A DNA stretch of 64,000 bases from Coturnix japonica (lineage: Eukaryota; Chordata; Aves; Galliformes; Phasianidae), in NCBI RefSeq assembly GCF_001577835.2, contig NC_029516.1, forward strand, positions 110,006,254-110,070,253, in the 5' to 3' direction. Under the pieces are notes generated by a model that searched no databases, had not been told where the DNA came from, and saw only the letters and a list, made by a program, of their open reading frames with translations. Numbering within the stretch: position 1 is the stretch's first letter; every line of letters starts with the position of its first letter. Positions 24,062-33,600 of this stretch are shown here, piece after piece. The position numbers and the translations under genes were made by a program.

Positions 24062-24164
24062 CTGGCTCTTTCTCCCTTGTTGTTTTTTGTTTTTTGTTTT
24101 TTGTTTTTCTTTTCTTTTTCTTTTTCTTTTTCTTTTTCTTTTTCTTTTTCTTTTTCTTTTTTTG
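24062..24164 (+). repeat. Homopyrimidine (TTTTTC)n tract
   Basis: TTTTTTG-type units give way to about ten units of CTTTTT, making roughly 100 bases almost free of A. It starts about 455 bases upstream of the ASB9 start codon. Such mirror-symmetric pyrimidine tracts can form triplex (H-DNA) and often vary in length. Confidence 0.9.
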
Positions 24165-24458
24165 GCAAACCAAGAATTTCCTTCCTGATAAAAACAGCCG
24201 GGGCCGGCTCCCCGATTGGGTGAGGGGTTGGGGAGGATATGACATCAGGCACATCTCTCTCTTCGTGCGGTGTGGTCTGCCTGATCGCTGGCTGCTTACC
24301 AGCACGGCCAGGGAGGTGTTTCCCTAACTCCCAGCCCAGGTACTTAAGTTTCTGCACAAAGCGGTGTAGTACCGAGTCTCAGCCTGCGGCCGGCTCCTTT
24401 GCGCTCATCTGCTGGGCAGATCGCTCCTGCACGAGGGGGCTCGCCGTGAACGATGGAA

Positions 24459-24464
24459 TATAAA
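24459..24464 (+). promoter_or_regulatory. TATAAA upstream of ASB9
   Basis: A perfect TATAAA lies 55-60 bases upstream of the ASB9 start codon. A start site some 30 bases downstream would give a very short 5' UTR. In a CpG-rich promoter it may be fortuitous. Confidence 0.35.
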
Positions 24465-24518
24465 CTCCTTAGAGTTACCGTGAAGTGAGAAAACAGACAC
24501 TGGACAGACGGGGCTGAG

Positions 24519-24612
24519 ATGGATGAGGAGGGAATGAATCAAAACGGCAGCAAGTCGCAAGGAGCAGGAGGCCAGGTGCCTGCAACGACTCCATCAGAGG
24601 TGCTGATGAGGG
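24519..24612 (+). CDS. ASB9: ASB9 coding exon 1 (N-terminus)
   Basis: This exon encodes 31 residues plus one base, MDEEGMNQNGSKSQGAGGQV then PATTPSEVLMR. The GSK motif and the terminal LM compare with MDGSKPAG and PLMG in human ASB9. G at -3 and G at +4 give a fair start context. The next ATG is five codons downstream and cannot be excluded as the start. The donor is AGGG|GTGAGT. Confidence 0.85.
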
Positions 24613-27600
24613 GTGAGTAAGGCTCCTGCCTCTGTCCTCACGTCTGCTGGCAACAGGAGCGGGCAGAGTCAGGCTGCAAAGGCGAGCTTCTATCGAAGTT
24701 ACACTTCAGTGCAGATCCGCAGCCACATCCCCTTGCTCTTGCACTCCCAGAGGGATGTATTAAGCTCGATACTGATTTCTCTTGTGGTGTTTTTTTTTTC
24801 TTTCTTTCTTCTTTATCTTTTATTTTTTTCCTGGTGCATCACAGAAAAGCTGTCACATTCTGTAGTGCAGTTCATGCAAGCAGAAACAAATGCAGTAACT
24901 GAACTACAGCAAACTGGAAAAGAGATTGCAGTGTGACAGTGTGTTGAACTTCAATTGGTGCCAGCTCAGCGCTGGCTCAGTTCCTCTTTTCTTTTTCTTT
25001 ACTTCCTCTGTATTTTTATCTGCTTTTTATTTCTTTCTCTTTTTTATTCCTTGTACCCGCTTCTACTTTGTTGTTTTTTTTTCTTCTTTTTTTCTTTTTA
25101 ACTTTCTTATTCTTTCTGGTCAGCAGGACCAACTGCCCTTGCCCAGACACAGCCACTTGCCCATACAGGTTCTTCCACAATATCTATGACCTGGTGATCA
25201 GCTGTGACCAACACTGTTGTAGTCAGTGGTGAAGTTATTCAAATAAATGCCCTCACTCTGACTGTTGCTCTGTTGGCTGGCCCAGAGCCATTGAAAATAC
25301 AACACAGTGACCAACCAAGGAGAAAGAATTTATCTCTACACAGCAGCTTAGCTAATGATGTTCCCTGCACCCCCATTTTCTGAGACACCATTCCTTCAGT
25401 TCATGGTCAGTGAAGTGGGATTATGGAGGGAAATTAAGATAATATGACTTCATAGTGTCCTTCTTTCCAGGGCTATTGAGAACACTTCTATCCTTAACAC
25501 ATAGAACAAAGAGACACTGAAAACTAAACAGAGGCAAACTACAGTTTAAATATGAGCAGTGTGTTGGCTGTGTTGCCTGCTGCTCCTCGTGTGTGTGCAT
25601 GTGTATGCATGCACTGAGGCTAGGGTGGGAGTGAAGGGAAAGCGACGTCATTACAACAGTGTGAACCAAACCCAATTCACATGGGCCATGAGCTCTGCCA
25701 AAATGGAGCCTGGGAGGGAGAAAGCCTACAGGCAACATGGGTGGCTTGGTCTGTTGGGCGCTGGAGCTCAGTATGTTCCTCTTGCTCCTGCCTGGCTCTT
25801 AGCAGAGCCAATAAGCTCTGCTGGTGGCTTGCAGTGGGAATGTATTTGGCTACATATATCACGGGTGTTAGGTGAAATCCTTTAAATATGAAAAATACCA
25901 CTCATAGTATTGTTATACATAATGCCATAGGCTTATGTAAATGTAAATGTGTATGCAAGAGCATGCTTCAGCTGAAAGGATTTCAGAGCCCCTTGTGAGC
26001 TACACTGTGTAAGGCTACCATGAAAGGAAAGCAGCCTAGGGAGTCACTGAGCGTGTGGCACCCTCTCCATGATCAGAGACTGGAAAAATGTTTTCAGCCT
26101 CTACCACAGAATGAATGCTCCTCTAGAAATGTGCTGTAAGGATATCCACAGGCAGCAGTCAAAGCTTGGTTGTTCATGCAGTTACTGGTATAAGGCTCCC
26201 TCTATACCTGCCCTGCCAGGTGGATGCAGTGTCAAGTAGGACCAGAGGTTTCATGTAACCTCTGGGCTGGCTGCAGTTTTCAGCAGTGAAAGGGGAGCTG
26301 GATGGCCCCAAGCCACAAAAAGTCAGTGGGTTTTGGATGCTGAAAGCCATGAGGCCTGACAGAGCATAATTGTGGATCAAGGTGCAGGCAAATTTCAAAT
26401 ATGGATTAACAGTCTCATTTTTCCATGAGAGAGCAATTGTACATATTCTGGGAGACAGAAATCTGCTCTGCTGTGGCCATATGTGCAGTGAATGCAACTG
26501 TGCCAACTGTGTACACTGGCCTTTCTTCTCCATGGACTGCTCTGACAGCAAAGTATTTGAAGAGCTTTCTCAAATGTCACTGTTAGAGAATTTAAGAAGT
26601 CTAGGGCTAGTTAGCAATGGCAGTTATTTAGGCTTTAATCAGGTGCCTGTATATGGTAATAATAGGGATAATTTATATTACTGATACTGTATCTACTGTG
26701 CCATGCAGTCAACAGGACCTTTCACCCTTTATTCACAATTTACCTAAGATGATCTTAAATCTGTCTTAGGCCTCCACTTCTATTTAAGATAAAGGACCCA
26801 GTCCTGCCTAGTACAGGATGCCCAACCAGGTTAGGACATCCTTGCATATACCCCTTTTATTTTCCACTGACACTGATCACTCTTCTAATTCACTGTTAAG
26901 AATTTATGAAATTAGAAGTTAGTGGTCATTCCACAGATCTCTATGATCTGGTTTGGAGTCTTAATGGAAACTTGTTTTTTCCTGAAGAAAACACTGAGTT
27001 GGATGGATAAGGGCTGCATGTGTAAAGTATTTCCTCAGACCTTTATATTAAGCTGCAAATTGAGGAAAGGTATGTCCTGTTAAATGCATCACATAATGTT
27101 TTTGCCTGTCAAATAAATCTTTCATAAAAGCTCTTGACATGACTTAACAGGTTTGTTACCAAATTTAATCATAAAGGCTCCCTCCCATACCTCCTTCATT
27201 CAACCAGAACTACGCTGACTCATTTCCAGAAATTATTTTTGGCATGTGGTATTTTTATGAACATTGGTTCTGAAATATCAAGTTTACTTCAAAGTAGGAG
27301 TTAGAATTCTGGTTCTGATGCAAACCTTTTTCTTTTTGCTTCCTGAACCATCTGCCAAAGTGCCCTTATGTCATCTTTTGCATAAGTCCCAATGAGAGAA
27401 AATGTGATTCTTTTTTGTGTATGTTTGTTTTATACAGGCACTTAGGATATTAGTGTTTTTAACACAGTTATAGGAATACTTTCTTTATGACATACCTAAG
27501 TAAAATTACTTCCTTCATGACCTGGGCCTGTGTTCTTACTACCATTCACTGGGTATCCCACCTCCTGCACTGTCCCTTGGAGAAATGGAGGGATCATGTG

Positions 27601-30600
27601 CTGAAACACAAGTAGGTCTCGGGGTTGTGGTAGGTGTTCCCATACTGCTGAGGAGTCTCATTTTCTTCAGCATCAGAGAGAAGATCATTTGCAAGTCCTC
27701 TTGCTCTTACTCTTTTGCCGTGGCCCAGAGAGGCAGAGCAGCAGGAGATCATGCAGTCCATAAGTCCTTAGGGTGAAATCACATCTCTTTCTTAAAAAAC
27801 AAACAAACCACCTTACTATAAATACAGTGTTTTTTCACCAAATCTACTTCACCTAAAACTGTGTGCCTTCTTTTCTTCACTAAATGTTCAAGCATGAAAA
27901 CTAAATTCTAATGCAGGCCCTTCCCTTGAGCTTCCATCTGTATTTGCTTTTTATGGCTTCCACAGCACTGAGAATAAGCTATTATTTAAAATGCACCACT
28001 GCAGAGGCTGACACTAGACTGAAAACTGAGACACAAAATCAACAGGTAGTACAATTTGTCTCCTTGTACTTTGGTACTGTCTCTAGTTACACATTGTTGA
28101 ACTGAGCCCACCTCTGAGCAGGGGTGAATGATTGAGCAGCTGTACCCTTTCCAAAACATGCTCCTTTTGAGCTAATTGTTCAAGCCTAATGAGCTTGTGA
28201 AAACAAAGGCACTGGAAATAATTCAAACTGAGAGACAAGCTCAGTCAGAACAAGGTGGTGTTCTGTAAATCATTCTCTTGTCCTCTGAATGGGAACACAG
28301 CTGCTCAGCACTAACAGGGGATGAATTCAAAACACACCCAGAGTGAACCCATCCTGTTTTTTTCTCTCCACCCTGCAGCCTCTCCAAGAAAAGCTTGGTG
28401 GTTCAAGTAATAAATTAGAGGAGAGGATTACTGGGTTACACAGTTGAAGTAAAGTACACTGATGAAACAGTCCATGGAACTGTTAGACATTCTCCTGTCT
28501 TTCTCTTTATGCAGACTTCGTTTCAGACTGGTCTCCTTTACATGATGCATCTATCCACGGGCGTCTGCTTGCTCTGAAGAAGCTCATCAACCAGGTATCC
28601 CTCTACCAAGTCAGAATGATCTCTACTGGGTTAATTCGGTTGCTGAATGCAGTCTGTGTCTTACTCTGAAATATCCAGGGTAGGAGATCATGTAGACCAA
28701 AATGCAGTGAAGTCTTTGTGTAACGTATTTTTTTCTACACTTCTTTCCTCACAAACTCTGCATGTTAAGCTGAAGACCTTCATCTTGGGTTGCAGGTAAC
28801 AAGACTTTAACTGTTACCCCTGTGGTCAGCTGCAGGGCTCTTTCTGCAGCTCCTGTGCCCATGACCAGCACTTGGTGCCTTTGGTGGGGGCAGCTCCAGA
28901 TGCAGACAAGACTCCAGTTGAAGCTCCAGTTCAGGCACCCAGACATCTGTTTCTTGTGCTCTTTGAAGTGCTTGAAGGCCCTGCTCCTCCCAAAGAAGGT
29001 CACAGCTGTGGAGAAGAAATTTTTGAACTTCACTGAATCATTCCCTCAAAATTATTAGATTTAGCCAGTGGAGGATAGAGAAGTGTTATTGGAAACTCTT
29101 CCATCTTAAGCTTCTAGATCATGAAGACTGATACAAGATATCCTGTGGTAGAGTCAATTCAGTGGTTTCTAATGAGGGGGCCAGTTTTTGTTCAAAAAGT
29201 GCCATAATCTAAAGAAAGTATATCAAATGTATATATCAAGAGTACTTCTAAGTTTGTTCCATTCAAACAGTCACAGACTGGAGGTCAGAAGACACGAGCA
29301 GACACATAAACAAGAGAGAAATCACGACCCTGTCGAGAACTATTAAAATACTTTTAAATCGTTTTTATTTCAGAGTTTGTTAGCTGTGGTGTAGTAGAGG
29401 TAAAATAAAGCAAAATGCTTAGAAGGATGACTGCATTGTTCTGTTGGACACATTGCTGACCACAGCTTTCTGTATAGATTAGTGATGTGGAAAAGGCATG
29501 ACCTCTGGCACGATGTGCCAGTATCTGTTCCAGCTGAAGCACCACAGACTCTTTCATTGCTTACCTAGCAGTTGAGAAAACTGATTAAATAAAACTGTAA
29601 GAATCATTATAGATGAGTGGTGGGTTGTTGCTACTGTTGTTTGTTTTGTAGTTGGCTATAATGATATTTTCTTTCATCAGGGGAGTGACGTTAATCTTGT
29701 TACTGCAGACCATGTGTCTCCTCTCCATGAGGCCTGCTTAGGCGGTCATGCTGCTTGTGCCAGTTTCCTATTAAAGCACGGTGCTAAGGTAAGTGCATCA
29801 TGGACAAGATATTGTCTCCAGTGTTAATAGGTTTTATTATGACAATTTAATGCTACATCATAGAATCACAGAATGGTTTGGGTTGGAAGACACCTTAAAG
29901 ATCATTTAGTTCCAACCCCCCTGCTGTGGGCTGGGACACTTCCTATCAGACCAAGTTGCCAAAAGTCTCATCCAACCTGGCCTTGAACACCTCCAGTGAT
30001 GGGACATCCACAACTTCTCTGGGCAACCTGTTCCAGTGTTGTTTTTATTCTTCCCCCAGGTGAATGGGGTTACTGTTGACTGGCACACTCCTTTGTTCAG
30101 TGCTTGTGTCAGTGGCAGTGTGGCCTGTTTGAATTTACTGCTGCAACATGGGGCCAACCTGCACCCGCCCTGTGACTTGGCATCTCCCATCCATGAAGCT
30201 GCTAAGAGAGGTAACCTCATGGGTGTCAGCGTTGTTTTTTATCTTGCTAGAAGTCTGGGGAAGTGGAGAAAAGAGGTAAAGGAGATCTTCATGATGTAGG
30301 CCAGGAATTGTTCCTTCCTACTAACCCTCATTACAACTGTTGCAGTTGCTCCCAACACTGATGCTCACCAAGGGCCACTTATTGCTGCTCTCGGGGCCTC
30401 TGGGTTCATGTGGTGACACTTGGAAAGGGATACATTGTCCAAATCAGCTGCCTTTTACACAGAGATCCAAGAGAGTTGTCTTGCCATCTTCAAAAGCAGA
30501 AGAGAAATTCAGCATGTTTCATCTCATCTCCAATAGAGATCTGTAACAAGTCAGATATAATGCAGGGGCTTTAGCGTATTTTCAGATTGGATTTGCAGTT

Positions 30601-33600
30601 TCTTGTTTTTCTGATTGAAAACACTGGAGTAAGGAGAATGGATCAAAGTATTACACTATCACCTCTTGGCAAAACAGTGAATCTTTGCCAAATTACACTT
30701 TTGCATCAGAGAATTTGGACTGTTGCAAAATGCCTTATCTCTGCACGTTGACTCTGCCTTTATCCCTTTTAAGGTCATGCGCAATGTGTTGAGCTCCTTA
30801 TATCCCATGGGGTGAATATAGATCACAACGTCAAACATCTGGGTACTCCGCTTTATGTAGCTTGTGAGAACCAGCAAGTGGACTGTTCCAGGAAGCTACT
30901 TGAGTCAGGTAAAAGGAAAAATAAAGAATAATGTATTTTCATTCCCTTTAATGTCTGTCTTTGGATTCTCTTTGCAGCAATGATTTAGAGGAATTCCTAC
31001 TCTGAAACCTGGATAAGTTTCCTTTTTCAATGTCAGTCCTGTGTTAGTGAGGGGAGCAGGGTAAACAGGGCCTTCTTGACCAAGAAATGAGCTTTACAGC
31101 TCCCAGCAAAGTGGTGGATCATCCTGGATTTCATGCTGCCAGTGATGCCTACAACAATGCCATCTTCTCCAATGTCCATGTATTTGTGCTGCTGTAGCTA
31201 TATGAAGATAGTAGCAAGAAGCTTCCTTTTTTCTTTAACCCTCTTTACTCAATAGAAATGACTGAACAATTTTTGCATACTTCTTTTGCAAATGTTTTAA
31301 TTCTTGTAAAGTTCATCAAATCCCCCCTGTGGCGCAAGTGGTAGAAGTGCCGCTCTGCTACACAGAGGCTCGAATCCCGGGGGTTGGACTCGATGATCTC
31401 TAAGGTCCCTTCCAACCCGCACAAAACTATGAAACTATGAAACTATGAAATGTCTGAAACATTTCCAACATGAAGGAAAAACATTCAGCACTGTATGCTT
31501 TTTCTCAGATAAACCCAGCTACAAATCTAACCACTTGGATAATTACACAAGGCCATTTCTTACCTATGGCAGTTCATCCCTTCTAACAAAAGGGGCTGCA
31601 TAGCAAAATGTAGCCACATAGCTCATAGAAAAATGATGGACCAGCCAAACTCCCTTGAAAAAAAGACACATATAGATGGCATTATTCATGATTTAATCTT
31701 TTCTAAGTAAATCAAATACAGATTAAGAATTCACTTTTGCCTATTATTTTCTGGTTTTTTGCCTTTTGTCTTTTCTGACTTCTATGTATAGGAATATGTG
31801 CTTTAAAAATGTCATAAATGGTCTCAGATTGGTTCTGCAGTTCACATGTTTTGTGAGATGTTAGCTCACGATAACAGGCTGAGGAGCACTTGGGGATTAG
31901 AGAGTGCTTACATCCTCCACAATTAAGGGCCTCAAAACTTTTCCATCCTCATGTTTTTTCCTGAGCAGACTTGGTAACTAAGCACCTGGAAATCAGCTTA
32001 AGCCTTCGGTATGGAGCAGGTTGAAATCTTGCATGCATTTTAAAGGAATGGTGAGTCAGGATAGGGAGCAAATGAGATCCATAGAGGGAACTACTCTTTT
32101 GTCAGACTTAAAGAAGTCTGTGGGCTGGACTGTGGGTAAAAGACTTCCTTGTGCACTGTTCCTTTGGGATCATTTTCACAACTTCACTGCTTCACAGCAA
32201 GTACAAATTATGGGACCAAGACCTAAACGACAGGAATTCACCTCTAGGTGAATGCTACAGTGTTTAAGGATTGCTCAGAGAAATTGCAGCTAGTGCAGGA
32301 AATGGAAATAAACCCTAGTGTAGTCATTTCTCCTTGTCATCTCTTTGTATTCAGGTGCAAACGTGAACAGCGGCAAGGGCCTGGAGTCCCCACTGCATGT
32401 GGCCACCAGGAGTTGCAGTGTAGAGCTGGTGATGCTCCTGATTGATTTTGGAGCAGACATTTGGGCAAAGAATGCTGAAGGCAAAAGGCCAATGGAGCTG
32501 GTTCCACCTGGCAGCCCTTTGGGTCAACTCTTCCTGCAGAAAGAAGGTGTCTCTTAGCACTTGTTTTTTTTCTTCACTTGGGATGCTACCGGGAAAAATC
32601 ATACAAAGCACCTCACAAGCCTGTAGTATTTTGTACTCTTAGTTCTACAATACAGAGAATAACTAAGGCTACCTCAATCTGCTGATATTTGGACACTGTC
32701 TCCTTCTGTGTCAGAGTATAGTGGTGCTAACAGTGATGACTACCTATCTTTTGACCTACAGGTCTGTGAATATTGCATTAGGGAGAATCCATATTGAGCT
32801 TTCAGTGTGATGCAACAGAGAGCTTAGGGTAAAAAAAAGTCCCTTGAGTCTGGGATGGGAATAAAGCCAGAAATATTGTATGGAACATGCCAACAAATAT
32901 GAACAGAAAATCATCTCTGATGAGAGCTGTGTTTATCTGGTCTATACTGGGACTAGGATCCTCAGTTTTTATAGCATGCCAACTTTTAGACACATGCAAA
33001 ACACCCCATATGTTAAAAATTACAACACTGATCTCCTGGTTGATTGTTGTTTACTTTTATTCTGGGGACAAAACCTGGCATAGGTGCAAAAGTGTCCTTA
33101 AAATGATACTATATTCATTGTTCTGTGGGAATTAAGAAAAACTACACAGAAATGATATAATGAACACGAATATATACACTAGATTTTCTTGGAAGGCCAA
33201 TTATGTACTGTATAATCCAAAAGTATCAAGCTGTAGGGCTAACCCTTAGGAAGTGCTTATTTAGAACATGTGAATGAAATCATGCCGGTCTATGTTGTTT
33301 GATTGGTTACAAACACTTCGATGAATGAGGCAGATGCATTTCACTTACTGTTCTTGAGGGAAATTAGAATAAATTCTTTAGTGTCAGAGTCTTGTGTTCT
33401 TCTTTAGATGCTCTCATTTAGTCAGTAAACTACACAAACTAATAAACAATCTGGGTTTTCATTATTTTAAACAAATTACTGACCCACAATTCTACTAAGT
33501 GTAGATATGGTTATTGTCATAAACAGATTTACACCAAGGTAAAGGTGGAATAATAAAGTGATGAATCAGGCCCTTTGTGGAACATGAAAATAACAACATG

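Larger units (their letters stand above)
23690..24500 (+). promoter_or_regulatory. CpG-rich ASB9 promoter region
   Basis: CpG dinucleotides are clearly denser here than in the surrounding AT-rich DNA, for example around 23800-23960 and 24360-24460. An inverted CCAAT box (ATTGG at about 24215) and a TATAAA at 24459-24464 lie upstream of the ASB9 ATG. The long T/C tract at 24062-24164 sits in the middle. This reading is by eye; no CpG observed/expected ratio was computed. Confidence 0.5.
12919..24518. other. ASB11-ASB9 intergenic region
   Basis: This 11.6 kb spacer separates two same-strand paralogues. It holds the probable ASB11 3' UTR, a short antisense CR1 end (15829-15893), a T/G homopolymer tract (16424-16450), a mariner-like end (22551-22590), an antisense CR1 (23196-23470), and the ASB9 promoter area from about 23690. 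None of the short open frames shows a recognisable family. Confidence 0.7.

Noticed and set aside
24049-24357. Minus-strand open frame with KEKEKE repeats
   Set aside because: It is the translation of the (TTTTTC)n tract in the ASB9 promoter and has no family features outside the repeat.
31321-31384. Possible genuine tRNA gene
   Set aside because: The head has A/B-box-like motifs, but the anticodon arm pairs imperfectly and the sequence is fused to a CR1 tail. The near-identical copy at 56.9 kb has the same fusion. SINE origin explains it better.
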